Source of the DNA: Klebsiella electrica
GTDB taxonomy: Bacteria; Pseudomonadota; Gammaproteobacteria; Enterobacterales; Enterobacteriaceae
Assembly: GCF_006711645.1 (NCBI RefSeq)
Contig: NZ_CP041248.1
Coordinates: 62,001 to 126,000, forward strand
Direction: 5' to 3'
DNA: 64,000 nucleotides
Translations under genes and position numbers: made by a program
The notes under the pieces: generated by a model
What the model saw: only the letters and a program-made list of their open reading frames with translations
Databases searched by the model: none
What the model was told of the DNA's origin: nothing
Shown here: piece by piece, positions 1 to 8,303 of the stretch
How positions within the stretch are numbered: the stretch's first letter is position 1
How the letters are laid out: every line of letters begins with the position of its first letter

Positions 1-139
1 TTCGCTGACGTTTACTGCGGCAGCGATGCAATTCTTGCTGAAACAAGGATTCGTTTTCCGCACTGCTTTTTTCATGCAGAGCATCCCATAACTGGTTGAA
101 CCGTGTTTCAGTACAATTTCTGGCCGTTACCATCGTCAT
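1..139 (-). CDS. Hypothetical protein, 5' part only (runs off the window)
   Basis: An open frame starts at an ATG at 139 with a good ribosome binding site (AAGGA six bases upstream) and reads 46 codons to the window edge. The N-terminus begins MTMVTARNCTETRF and is hydrophilic. It is the third gene of a minus-strand run after the 107-residue protein and the PAPS-reductase-like protein, about 110 bases downstream of the latter, so it probably shares their transcript. I do not recognise the family from this fragment. Confidence 0.6.
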   Translation of the reverse strand, partial: MTMVTARNCTETRFNQLWDALHEKSSAENESLFQQELHRCRSKRQR

Positions 140-248
140 AATATTTCCTTCAGAGGCGGTTAAGCCTGTATCAATGTTGCTATTTGATATCTATTTTCCA
201 CGTAATATTCAGGTGACGAAATCTCAGCTATAAATCGCTGATGGCTAA

Positions 249-1319
249 TTAGTCTGACCCGCATTTCTCCCGGTTGTACGCCCCACCAGGTAGCACCCAT
301 TCTTTTGACATGTTAATGACGGGCAATGTATAGACCGGATTTACCGCTTGCAGCAGCGCTTCCTCATCCGTGATATTAATAGGAGAAATATTCTGGCTTA
401 GATCCAGAACATTTATTCGTTTACGACTGATAGTGACCCCAAAGCGGTTTTCATAGTTGGCCATTGCGTGAATACGCTCGGGGAAATAATGTTTGATGGT
501 TGCCCATATGCGAGCACTGTTGTATATACACGTTAAGCATGAACTGCGACCCCATCCAAGACGATACGGTACTGGGGCTGTAACACGATGTTTTGCTAAA
601 ATCTCCCAGACTTGTTCTTCAGACCATTCAAGTACTGGCCTCCAGGCATCAACTTGTCTTTTTTTGCAACTGCTGGTATGTGGCTCCAGTTGTAAGTAAT
701 TGAATCTATTAGAGCTTTCCGCTCTCCTTTCCCCCGTAATAAAAAGCACCTTTTTTCCGTCAAAGCGTCTCTGATTTGTGAGTGCTCGCCGACCAACATC
801 AATTTTTAGTGCTGATGAGCACCAACGTGTTTTAAGGCTTGGTGATTGCTGAGGGAACCGAAGTCGCGTGGCGGGAGTGCTTCGCTGGATATCACGTTCC
901 GCGATTATTAATCCATCTGGGGTTTCGATACATTGCGGGCGACTGTAGCCATTCTCTTTCAGCATCTCACCTTCCATTCCTCCCTGAAGCCAGGAGAACA
1001 TCAACGGTATCTGAAATGTTGAAGCTATTTTGCGGTTGTAGTCGGCCATAAATGGCCAGTCCATTAAAGTACTTCCCTCGCGGCCATCAACATCGTGATG
1101 CCAGAGTTCCACCCTGGACAGATCGACCCCGATGTCAATTAAGTGGAGAAGGCAGGCTATGGAGTCTTTTCCGCCGCTAAGGCAAATGATTATCACGTCA
1201 TAGCAAGATATGTCGATATCTGGAGCGTTCCTGTACGTTTGTCCTGATAGTGGCGTGGTGATGCCTGCTATGCTACTCAGTGCAGGAATAATAAAGTTAT
1301 CGTCGATTAAATCACTCAC
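249..1319 (-). CDS. PAPS reductase/DndC-like superfamily protein
   Basis: A 356-residue protein of the adenine-nucleotide alpha-hydrolase fold. The PP-loop SGGKDS is at residues 48-53, followed by a typical HHD segment near 74-76. A later cluster (RWCSSALK near 165-172, then SSCLTCIYN near 260-268) resembles the cysteine arrangement of DndC and IbrA-type members. Family members activate a sulfate- or phosphate-containing substrate with ATP or act in sulfur transfer; the substrate here is unknown. It overlaps the upstream 107-residue gene by eight bases. It is not a housekeeping CysH, being longer and lacking the usual CysH C-terminal motif. Members on mobile DNA are often tied to phage defence or DNA modification, but no Dnd partner is visible here. 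Confidence 0.8.
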   Translation of the reverse strand: MSDLIDDNFIIPALSSIAGITTPLSGQTYRNAPDIDISCYDVIIICLSGGKDSIACLLHLIDIGVDLSRVELWHHDVDGREGSTLMDWPFMADYNRKIASTFQIPLMFSWLQGGMEGEMLKENGYSRPQCIETPDGLIIAERDIQRSTPATRLRFPQQSPSLKTRWCSSALKIDVGRRALTNQRRFDGKKVLFITGERRAESSNRFNYLQLEPHTSSCKKRQVDAWRPVLEWSEEQVWEILAKHRVTAPVPYRLGWGRSSCLTCIYNSARIWATIKHYFPERIHAMANYENRFGVTISRKRINVLDLSQNISPINITDEEALLQAVNPVYTLPVINMSKEWVLPGGAYNREKCGSD

Positions 1320-1635
1320 TTGCCGCGCTCCTGCTCTGAAGTGAATTTGTCAGAATCGCAGCAAGTCTAGTCTCGCCTAATGATGAGGCCAGATCTGATA
1401 GCGCTAGTTTACCTGCTGCTTCCATACCAAGTGCCTTTACTCGACTGGTATCAAGAACTGCAATTCTTTGGCCTGTTGCCTTACAGACAAGCGCATATCG
1501 ACATACGCTTAATGTGCGATGGATGATGAATGAGAACATTTGATTGTCGATTTGTGCGCTGAATTTGCAGATCACATTTACTTTATGCGTCAACCCATTC
1601 TGGATTATGATTGTTGCAACATCGTCTTTAGGCAT
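1312..1635 (-). CDS. Hypothetical protein, translationally coupled to the PAPS-reductase-like gene
   Basis: A 107-residue protein whose stop overlaps the start of the downstream PAPS-reductase-family gene by eight bases, which implies translational coupling and a joint role. The N-terminal half looks beta-rich; the C-terminal half is alanine/leucine-rich and helical. No domain is recognised. The start ATG at 1635 is preceded by a GGAGGT-like sequence. Confidence 0.65.
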   Translation of the reverse strand: MPKDDVATIIIQNGLTHKVNVICKFSAQIDNQMFSFIIHRTLSVCRYALVCKATGQRIAVLDTSRVKALGMEAAGKLALSDLASSLGETRLAAILTNSLQSRSAASE

Positions 1636-1757
1636 ATCTACCTCCGGCTTTTTACTAAGCCTAATACGACGCTAACAGCTGACGAAATTTGCTTACAGAT
1701 ATAACTTTCACTGCAAATATCGTGTTATGAGTGACTGATTACTGCTTTGGAGACAGA

Positions 1758-2747
1758 ATGGATTTTTCTAAAACTACTGTAGTGAAACCCGGTTTAATTG
1801 GTGATAACAACGCGTATTGGGCGATGCACTTTTGCTCAATTATTGAAACCCTTTATGATAATAACCGGATGAAGGTACGTTTTAATTCCCCTCTCATGGG
1901 GAAACATACACCAACAATGAGAAACCTAGTTTCATTAGCTGGTGAAGGATATTTTTCTTTAATTAAAGATCAGTTCAGAAACTTCGGTCTACAAAATTTG
2001 CTCTGCCACTATCTGATGAGTTATGAAGGTAGAGAAGTCTTAAATACTATACTTATTAATTTGTCTGATTATCGCAATGTCGATATCCTCGCTAATATGA
2101 GCCAGTTTGGTGTATTCATTAGCTGCCGTGACTTTAGAAGTGGCACTAATTTTGCGGTAGAGCATAATCCTTATCTACTTGGCCATGAGAATGTCTTTTA
2201 TAATTCAGTTTATAATAGCTTAAAGTTTGCAGATCTATGCATTCTTTTCCGTATGAGAACGAATCCTAACCAAGAATCAGCTACTTTGTTTGGCATTCTT
2301 GGAGAGGTCGAAGGAAACAATGGTCAGGACTTGAAGAGACCGGCCTTCTGGGGAAGGAAAGGTTTGTATTTGTCTTTTGGTATTGGAGTCAATCCTAAAC
2401 CCAAGGGGGAAAAACGTTCTAATCAATTTCAGCTTAATGACTGTACTTGCCAGTGGGTAAACGCTGCTGATGGTTATAAATTTGTCGCTATTTTTGAGTC
2501 AGAACACCATCTTGTTACAGATTATCTCGATGCAATAGGTACTATTGAACACCTTAATAAATTTGGCCCCAACCATCCTTTTCTAACACATTATCCAGCT
2601 CGGCACATTCTAAACATTGTGAGAGATGGCTGGGATAAATCAGTTGATATATTGATTACTGAACTGCGACGTTATCTTGCGCCTAACGAATTAGCTTCGC
2701 TAGGAACAAATCCAGTAATACCCTTTATACCCTCATTCAAACATTAA
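1758..2747 (+). CDS. Hypothetical protein, 329 aa
   Basis: A long protein of unknown function. I place the start at ATG 1758 because TTGGAG lies seven bases upstream; an in-frame GTG at 1731 has no such signal. The sequence is globular with no signal peptide or transmembrane segment. AT content is higher than in its neighbours, which suggests separate acquisition. It is divergent from the PAPS-reductase operon and closed by a strong hairpin terminator. No family recognised. Confidence 0.7.
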   Translation: MDFSKTTVVKPGLIGDNNAYWAMHFCSIIETLYDNNRMKVRFNSPLMGKHTPTMRNLVSLAGEGYFSLIKDQFRNFGLQNLLCHYLMSYEGREVLNTILINLSDYRNVDILANMSQFGVFISCRDFRSGTNFAVEHNPYLLGHENVFYNSVYNSLKFADLCILFRMRTNPNQESATLFGILGEVEGNNGQDLKRPAFWGRKGLYLSFGIGVNPKPKGEKRSNQFQLNDCTCQWVNAADGYKFVAIFESEHHLVTDYLDAIGTIEHLNKFGPNHPFLTHYPARHILNIVRDGWDKSVDILITELRRYLAPNELASLGTNPVIPFIPSFKH

Positions 2748-2750
2748 AAT

Positions 2751-2775
2751 AAATGGGGCTACGGCCCCATTTTTT
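2751..2775. terminator. Bidirectional intrinsic terminator
   Basis: A nine-base-pair stem (AAATGGGGC / GCCCCATTT) with a TACG loop followed by a T-run. It sits between two convergent genes, the 329-aa protein on plus and the secreted protein on minus, and can serve both. Confidence 0.85.
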
Positions 2776-3178
2776 ACTCACGATATAAGATGTAATAACA
2801 TTTTCTGACCTGCATACTGTTGTTCAGGTAACCACAAAGTGCTTCACGACCATCCTGACTACGACCTATCCATAGGCCAGCCAAGCGTTTATCTGGTTGC
2901 TCAGACAGTATGAAAATTTTGCTGTTAATAAGACCAATGAATGGGCGTTCTACTCCCTGGGGGACTACAAAATTCCCCAGCGGTTTGTAACTTTCCAGGT
3001 TCAATACGATCGCAGCTGTCTGGTCACTGGAATTGTCAGCATCGTCCTGTTGCTCGCTGGCAGCAGGTTGTTGGTAGTTTTGAGAAGGCTGCTGAGCATA
3101 GAAATCGTTCGGATCGATCGATTCTGCGCTGGTTATGAAGGGCAATAGTGCTAAAAGGCCAAAAACAGCTTTTTTCAT
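2774..3178 (-). CDS. Small exported hypothetical protein
   Basis: A 134-residue protein with a clear Sec signal peptide: MKK, a hydrophobic core, then SAE near residue 20. A low-complexity Gln/Pro/Asp-rich linker (about residues 27-52) follows, then a compact C-terminal domain with two cysteines (LCGY, KCYY) that could form a disulfide. The start has GGTGGA six bases upstream. Periplasmic or surface location is likely; its role, perhaps in conjugation, is not determinable. Confidence 0.7.
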   Translation of the reverse strand: MKKAVFGLLALLPFITSAESIDPNDFYAQQPSQNYQQPAASEQQDDADNSSDQTAAIVLNLESYKPLGNFVVPQGVERPFIGLINSKIFILSEQPDKRLAGLWIGRSQDGREALCGYLNNSMQVRKCYYILYRE

Positions 3179-3286
3179 ATGTCCACCATAGGGTTATGCG
3201 TTTAAATATGATTAGGCTATCAGTACCAATGCTGTCAGGCTAAAAACAATGGGGACAAATTGAGGGCTTTTATGTTGTGTTTATTG

Positions 3287-3502
3287 CTATTTTTGTCCTG
3301 CAATAGCATCTATTTCACACAATACACAGTGACATTTAGCTGGTGGCTCAAGTCGTTCGAATTGCGTCAGATTATGCAGACGTAATCGAGGTATACGTCT
3401 GACAGCATGATGGCCACACGAAAGTTCAAGAAACCAGATTCGTCCGTTACGGCTCCCGTCCTGAACCTTTACGTTTACAACTTCTCTCCATATGCGAATC
3501 AT
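3287..3502 (-). CDS. Small protein with paired cysteines
   Basis: A 71-residue basic protein with a CGHH segment and a later CHCVLC segment, which together could form a zinc site. Its ATG lies just after the stop of the upstream winged-helix gene, and its ribosome binding site AGAAGG overlaps that gene's end, so the two are co-translated. Function unknown; a small zinc-binding accessory protein is the simplest reading. Confidence 0.6.
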   Translation of the reverse strand: MIRIWREVVNVKVQDGSRNGRIWFLELSCGHHAVRRIPRLRLHNLTQFERLEPPAKCHCVLCEIDAIAGQK

Positions 3503-3504
3503 GG

Positions 3505-4056
3505 CTAACCTTCTGCCGGGCTCGGTGGTTCATCGTTGTCCTGGGTAATTTTAACGTAATCACCCTGATTGATAACGATTACTTCATTAAGATGAGGGCT
3601 GTAACGTACCCTCTCTACTTCGTCGAGATAGTCCACATGTCTACGCGCCTTGTTATTCGAGAAGCCGAGCGCTTTCCCTATTGCGTGAACTGATGGCCCA
3701 CGGCCACCATTTCTGTTCATGTATTTTTTGACATACGTGATGATTGCTTTCCTGTCACTGGTCATGTCCGGGAGTTCGGCAATGTCATCATGACCTTGTC
3801 CTTTCGCTACGCGCAGCGTCATAGACTTTCTTTCACCATCGATAATGATTCGTCCCTGGTCATGCAACTGCCGGATACGCCGGGAAACGAGCCCTTTTGA
3901 ATACCCCAGAGAAGAACAGATCTGCTCGTAAGACGGTGCTGCACCCTGCTCTTTGATTTCTGTCACAATGAAATCAAAGAGCCTGTCCAGGTGGGCATTT
4001 GCTTTTGGGGCGTTCTGTGCTTTTCCAGAAACACTACCGGCGTTGTCTTCAGTCAT
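3505..4056 (-). CDS. Double winged-helix DNA-binding regulator
   Basis: A 183-residue protein with two tandem helix-turn-helix units. The first (about 24-85) resembles the LexA N-terminal domain, with PSYEQICSSLGYSKGLVSRRI as its helix-turn-helix. The second (about 100-155) repeats the pattern with GPSVHAIGKALGFSNNKARR. There is no protease domain, so it is not LexA. GGAAGGGAT precedes the ATG. It heads a compact minus-strand unit with the 71-aa protein and is probably a plasmid transcription regulator. Confidence 0.75.
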   Translation of the reverse strand: MTEDNAGSVSGKAQNAPKANAHLDRLFDFIVTEIKEQGAAPSYEQICSSLGYSKGLVSRRIRQLHDQGRIIIDGERKSMTLRVAKGQGHDDIAELPDMTSDRKAIITYVKKYMNRNGGRGPSVHAIGKALGFSNNKARRHVDYLDEVERVRYSPHLNEVIVINQGDYVKITQDNDEPPSPAEG

Positions 4057-4085
4057 ATCCCTTCCGTCCAGTTGGTGGTTGTTAA

Positions 4086-4322
4086 TTAATGCGGGCTATC
4101 GACGTTCTTCGTCGAACTGAGACTAAAAGGCACGACGTCCGCTTTTACATCAGTTAAGGAGTGATTACCGCAGAGTTGCCCTTTAACTTTAGTCAGGCCC
4201 ACCAGCGCATCCTCAAGCAGTTCTGATTCCTGAGATGTCACATTACTACCCAGTTCCATACCGATTTTTTCGCCCGCGTCCTTGAGGATACTGATAGCAC
4301 GATCGATAGATTCACTGTACAT
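4086..4322 (-). CDS. Hypothetical small protein
   Basis: A 78-residue protein when started at ATG 4322, which has AAGGTGG at the right distance; a GTG three codons earlier is the alternative. The first 55 residues look like two amphipathic helices. It lies 30 bases upstream of the double winged-helix gene on the same strand. No family recognised. Confidence 0.5.
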   Translation of the reverse strand: MYSESIDRAISILKDAGEKIGMELGSNVTSQESELLEDALVGLTKVKGQLCGNHSLTDVKADVVPFSLSSTKNVDSPH

Positions 4323-4399
4323 AATCGCCACCTTGTTCGTTTTGTTAACATAGCCAATTAGTGCGTGTTCAGCTATAGCTGAGTTGTTTTATCACCTGT

Positions 4400-4690
4400 T
4401 TATGCGGCCCTTTTTCTTGCCAGGCAGCGAGCTAAAACCCGTTCCCTGGCTTCATGCTGCTCATCGATACAAAGCTGAATTCCCAACCCCAGGATGTAAC
4501 GCTCCTGAAGTTCTGCCGGATGGAGGAAATTGAGCGCGGTGAAACCAGCTGGCACGGAACCATATTTGGCCAGGCTGTCTTCGTAACGTCGCTGGGCTAT
4601 TTCACAAATTAAGTTATATTGAGCAATAGCTGCCTCACGTCCAACTTGATTGAATATTTCAACCGCCAGGACTTCCGAACATGTCTGCAT
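4400..4690 (-). CDS. Hypothetical helical protein
   Basis: A 96-residue protein, predicted almost wholly helical, with an arginine-rich C-terminus (ARERVLARCLARKRAA). It belongs to the series of small minus-strand backbone genes. No conserved domain recognised; the basic tail might contact nucleic acid. Confidence 0.55.
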   Translation of the reverse strand: MQTCSEVLAVEIFNQVGREAAIAQYNLICEIAQRRYEDSLAKYGSVPAGFTALNFLHPAELQERYILGLGIQLCIDEQHEARERVLARCLARKRAA

Positions 4691-4875
4691 TTTTGCATCC
4701 GTTTTGTTTACCTGACATCAGTATCACCCCGATGTGCTGGCTAACGAAATTTACGGATAGATGAATGTAATGAGGGGAATAGAACGTAATGGAATGTTTA
4801 TACTGAACCCAAATTATGGGGAGCTTGATAATCAAATGTGGAAGTCTGTTGAGAAGCAGACTTCCAGACTTGGTA

Positions 4876-5277
4876 TTAACTGGTTTTCTGACTATTAAGC
4901 CAGCTGATTAGCTCATCTTGCGTGTCAAAAGACGCGACAAAGGTCTGCTCCTGATCAGGACGTTGTGCATCCCTTATCGCTCTGAATGGAGCTTCACCGC
5001 TATAGTAGAATATTGGCTCCGCACGGCGTTTGACCCATGCTGATTGCTCGCGCTCTGCGAGCTCGCAGGCTTCTTCGTAATTGTCCGCTACTCCCAGCAC
5101 TGTCGAACGATCCCAAGCTCCTCCATTCAGGCATCGAACAGTGATTTTCCCGTCCGGGCAAGTAATGCCATATGGATGATCCCACCAGGCATCAAGCTGA
5201 GACTTTGAGCGCTTTTCATTAGGTGTATCGTCGAAGTTTTTAGGTAATACCGGATTAAGGGGTATGCAGTTTGGCAC
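4876..5277 (-). CDS. Hypothetical protein, 133 aa
   Basis: A soluble acidic protein starting at GTG 5277 with GGGAGA nine bases upstream. Tryptophan-rich segments (AWWDHPYGI and SAWVKRR) and a C-terminal ISWLNSQ helix are visible. No family recognised. The gene is isolated, with about 190 bases on its 3' side and 270 bases on its 5' side free of genes. Confidence 0.6.
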   Translation of the reverse strand: MPNCIPLNPVLPKNFDDTPNEKRSKSQLDAWWDHPYGITCPDGKITVRCLNGGAWDRSTVLGVADNYEEACELAEREQSAWVKRRAEPIFYYSGEAPFRAIRDAQRPDQEQTFVASFDTQDELISWLNSQKTS

Positions 5278-5546
5278 TTGGATTCTCCCTGTAGCCTGAA
5301 TCTACAAATAGGCAGTAAGCAATGTTCGTCAGGTTAACATGTACCTCCTGTTAGGTAATTAAGTACTTCGTTCCATTTTCGATATTCGCGTTATCTGACT
5401 CATTTTCTCCGACTTCAGGAGATCTCCATGCTGCTACGTAAGCCATGTGAATCAGGCTTGTTTTTCGCCCCGCTTTGACCCCATTTCCATGATGTTCTCA
5501 AACCTCGCGCTGTTACAGTAGGACAACTGCTACTGACGAGGTGAAT
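5278..5546. other. Intergenic region between divergent genes
   Basis: This 269-base stretch separates the divergent 133-aa and exported-protein genes and must hold both promoters. I see AT-rich segments around 5340-5400 but no convincing operator, RNA gene or repeat. Confidence 0.4.
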
Positions 5547-6317
5547 ATGACCAGATACCTTGGATACTGCGCCCTTGCGCTCCTTACCGTCCTGCCGACC
5601 GCTTCGGTATATTCTGCTGTACAGAATGATACAATGGGCCTATACGCTCCCGATCCCAGCTACACACCTGACATCCAAAATTCAGCACCTGTAACGCCTT
5701 CTCCGGGGGATGACAGTCTGTACAGTGATGACGTACCCGATTCATCTACCGCTCCAGAAAGCACCATTACCCCCCTGAATAGCTTTGATGTTATGTCTTT
5801 TTCTATAGGGCCGGTAAGCCTGCGGATGACAGCTTCTGAAGCGATCACTGCTATCACTGACAAACTTGGCCAGTCTGCTGGTGAAGAAATTCAAAAGCGC
5901 TACAGTAACAACTCATTGAATAGTATTTTCTGGGGAGATGCTCACCAGGAGACGGTGGTCTATTTTATCCCCGATACGGCAGTTGACCCCATTGAGCCGG
6001 TGGCTTACAAAATCCGCTTTTCATTCAGCAACCCTGATCTCTTACTGAAGTCGGCGATCGAGAAATATGGAGAGCCTTCAGTCTCTGATGCCCAGAGAGG
6101 TCGTTATATCTGGTGCAAGGCACTGGCGGAGAAAACGAATAAGTGTGATGACAGTAAATCTGAGCTTACGCTGACAACGCGAGAAGTTGAAGACACTGGC
6201 ATCCTGACTCTCAGCGACCCAACGGTCTCATTTGATGCCTCGCGGACTGCAACGGCCACCCCGGATAAAGACCAGGCTGCGACTGAAGATAACCAGGGGC
6301 CATTGCCACAGCTCTGA
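5547..6317 (+). CDS. Exported hypothetical protein
   Basis: A 256-residue protein with a signal peptide (MTRYLGYCALALLTVLPTAS, cleavage after VYSA). A Pro/Ser/Asp-rich linker follows, then a globular domain from about residue 75. I choose ATG 5547 because GAGGTG sits five bases upstream; the GTG at 5541 lies within that ribosome binding site. The domain has one cysteine pair (WCKAL...NKCDD). Probably periplasmic; function unknown. A strong terminator follows. Confidence 0.7.
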   Translation: MTRYLGYCALALLTVLPTASVYSAVQNDTMGLYAPDPSYTPDIQNSAPVTPSPGDDSLYSDDVPDSSTAPESTITPLNSFDVMSFSIGPVSLRMTASEAITAITDKLGQSAGEEIQKRYSNNSLNSIFWGDAHQETVVYFIPDTAVDPIEPVAYKIRFSFSNPDLLLKSAIEKYGEPSVSDAQRGRYIWCKALAEKTNKCDDSKSELTLTTREVEDTGILTLSDPTVSFDASRTATATPDKDQAATEDNQGPLPQL

Positions 6318-6356
6318 AGTCGTCCGTCGCTGTCCAGCATCCTTTTGCAGGATTAC

Positions 6357-6388
6357 TAAACCGACTGAATTCGTCAGCCGGTTTTTTT
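6357..6388 (+). terminator. Intrinsic terminator
   Basis: The stem AACCGACTGA / TCAGCCGGTT (one mismatch) has a short loop and is followed by seven T residues. It closes the exported-protein gene. Confidence 0.85.
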
Positions 6389-6402
6389 ATCTGAATTTTA
6401 CA

Positions 6403-6894
6403 TTAGCGTCTGAAAGTACGCTTTCCAAACGGGCTTATCTCTTTGACGTGAAAACCCGCATTAGTCAGCATCCTGGCCATGACAACTGATGCAGGAAGAC
6501 AGGATGCCTCCACTTTATGGCCGGGAGTAGCATCCAGAATACTTTGCAACATGGAGCGCCCAAATCCTTTTTGTCTTTGACTCCTGGTAACACCAAACAT
6601 CCTGATTTCCAGATGTGAAGCAAGTCCATTTGCACCATTTTTGCCCGTCAGTAGGGCAAAACCTATCGCTGCGCCATTATGTTGAGCATCAAAGACAAAC
6701 AAGAAATCGGCGCAATTCTCTCCCCGTTCCCGCCTGGCAATGGCTTCTGAGATCTGACTTTCGAACTGAGACAGTCCGTCATCATCATCAAAGTTAAAAT
6801 ACCCATCCCGCATACCGTCGCGAATCACCGCTATGATAAAGGGAACATCCTGTTTGGTTCCAAAGCGCATTTCAGGGGCAGATAACACCGTCAT
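6403..6894 (-). CDS. GNAT-family N-acetyltransferase
   Basis: A GCN5-related acetyltransferase: an N-terminal strand (MRFGTKQDVPFI), the beta4/beta5 region (HLEIRMFGV) and the acetyl-CoA loop RSQRQKGFGRSML, which matches the Q/RxxGxG/A signature. The ATG at 6894 has a GAGAG site; an upstream ATG at 6990 would add 32 residues outside the domain and has no site. The substrate is unknown. It is convergent with the exported-protein gene. Confidence 0.75.
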   Translation of the reverse strand: MTVLSAPEMRFGTKQDVPFIIAVIRDGMRDGYFNFDDDDGLSQFESQISEAIARRERGENCADFLFVFDAQHNGAAIGFALLTGKNGANGLASHLEIRMFGVTRSQRQKGFGRSMLQSILDATPGHKVEASCLPASVVMARMLTNAGFHVKEISPFGKRTFRR

Positions 6895-7064
6895 CAGTTT
6901 GTCTCTCGTAACCGTTATTATTCCATCAATTTGATTACATGGAGGTAAAGAGGTCAATAGAAATGAACGGGGTATTTCGCTGATGACCATTTGATCGGTG
7001 TTAGTGGTTTCAGTAGCAGAGCCAGGAGGTATATAAGGCCAGCAAAAATGCCAGCCTTTTTCAT

Positions 7065-7316
7065 TTAAACCGGTTTTCTTATGATTCTCTTGATCGGCAT
7101 TCCTGCCTTATCAAAATATCGGGTTGGCCATATTTCTTGAGGTTCTTCACCAATTGCATTAGCGATGATGATCTCGCCTCTAGGCCAGTCACGTGTCAGT
7201 GCATTTGCCAGAGTGCTGCTTGAAAGACCGTTAGCCCTACTCAGTGAGGCAAGTGACAAACCTTTCTTATGTAGCGCAGCTATGATGTCTGCCTTATGCC
7301 AGTCCTGTTTTTCCAT
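7065..7316 (-). CDS. Ner/Nlp-type DNA-binding regulator
   Basis: A small protein matching the Ner/Nlp/SfsB family: DWHKADIIAALHKKGLSLASLS, then the recognition segment SSSTLANALTRDWPRGE and the family signature EEPQEIWPTRYFD. Ner of phage Mu represses early transcription; plasmid homologues are poorly studied. The second ATG (7316) has the better ribosome binding site spacing. It is the last gene of a minus-strand series after umuDC, tus and cas6. Confidence 0.85.
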   Translation of the reverse strand: MEKQDWHKADIIAALHKKGLSLASLSRANGLSSSTLANALTRDWPRGEIIIANAIGEEPQEIWPTRYFDKAGMPIKRIIRKPV

Positions 7317-7322
7317 CTCCAT

Positions 7323-7610
7323 TTCCTTTGGTGGTGAATCGGAACATGGTTTGCAGTACCAGCTAATGACGACTGGCGAGCCGTAAGGCTCCCACGCCCC
7401 GACCCACCATTGACAAAAAACAGGCGAGCGAGTGCGAACCGTTCAAGTACATGAACGGCGTGTCATTAGTCGGGGCTGCAAATCCCCACTCTTACGATTT
7501 AGTAAGGGCTACAACAGTTTACAGCATTTAAAGGGTGTATCAGAAGTGTTAATGCCGTAAGTTTGCGAGTCGGTTTGAAATTCAGATAATAACTATGCTT
7601 AATGGCCTGT
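7323..7610. other. Hairpin-rich non-coding stretch
   Basis: No gene is seen here. Four short inverted repeats follow one another: GAGCC/GGCTC at about 7379-7391, CCGTTCA/TGAACGG at about 7439-7458, GGGG/CCCC at about 7477-7492 and CTTAC/GTAAG near 7492-7507. A TGTTGTA heptamer (minus strand, 7510-7516), which matches the core of Tus-binding Ter sites, comes next. The stretch lies between the Cas6e-like gene and the Ner gene and could hold a structured leader or small RNA. Confidence 0.4.
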
Positions 7611-8189
7611 TCAGGAAAGCACTTCGATGCTGTTCATATAGCCAAAGCCGAATATCCGCTTTCTGCCGATCCCGAAAGCGTATGCCTGTTCAAGTGCGCC
7701 GACATCTTCAATCACGCATTCAGCATCGTACTGGCTCATCGGTACAATGATCTTGTGGGATGTACGGCCAACGCTCCCGGGCTTAATAATATGGAACTTG
7801 GTGCTTCGAACGATACGTAACCGTCCACAGATCACTCCGGCCCGTTCCAGGTGATAGTGGATATAATCCGGGAGTTCATGGGCAGGTGGACAAATCTCTC
7901 TTTTCCGGCCTCCAGCTTCCTCGCGTCGAATAGTGGCCAGCGAGCCGCAGATTCGAATTTTCTGGCCAGACACAAACATGATTTCCTTCATGACTTCGCC
8001 AGGGAGCCCGAGTGCAACAGCCGTTCTCAGAACAACCTGGGTGTCGGAGGCACTTTGTTTGCGAGAGTAGAAGGTGTATGGGAGTCGCGACCCAGAACGT
8101 TCCTGGACTACCTTATCCAGTTGCTGGTGGATCCCATACACGTCACCTGGGGCGATTCTGAACCTGAGCGCACATTCAAAGTATTTCAC
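7611..8189 (-). CDS. Orphan Cas6e (CasE/Cse3)-like RNA endonuclease
   Basis: Reads as a Cas6e relative over its whole length. From the GTG at 8189 (AAGGA seven bases upstream) the N-terminal strand MKYFECALRF is followed by DVYGIHQQL, which aligns with DLYQLHQGL of E. coli Cas6e and puts the catalytic His at residue 21. A central VSGQKIRICGSLA strand aligns with the second ferredoxin-like half, and the C-terminus carries the family glycine-rich loop GIGRKRIFGFG. Cas6e cleaves CRISPR repeat hairpins. No other cas gene and no CRISPR array is seen in the window, so this copy acts on a distant array or on some other hairpin RNA. An alternative start is ATG 8210. Confidence 0.75.
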   Translation of the reverse strand: MKYFECALRFRIAPGDVYGIHQQLDKVVQERSGSRLPYTFYSRKQSASDTQVVLRTAVALGLPGEVMKEIMFVSGQKIRICGSLATIRREEAGGRKREICPPAHELPDYIHYHLERAGVICGRLRIVRSTKFHIIKPGSVGRTSHKIIVPMSQYDAECVIEDVGALEQAYAFGIGRKRIFGFGYMNSIEVLS

Positions 8190-8303
8190 GCCACATTCCT
8201 TGCTGAACATAATGAATTTTCAATATTAGTTTCAGGGTATGGCATGGACGGCGAGTGACGAAATTATGAGGGGGGAATACGGCCAGTCCTTTGGCCGGTG
8301 TGG

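Noticed and set aside
7323..7610. Possible CRISPR array next to the Cas6e-like gene
   Set aside because: The inverted repeats differ in sequence and spacing; there is no repeated unit of constant length with variable spacers, here or elsewhere in the window.
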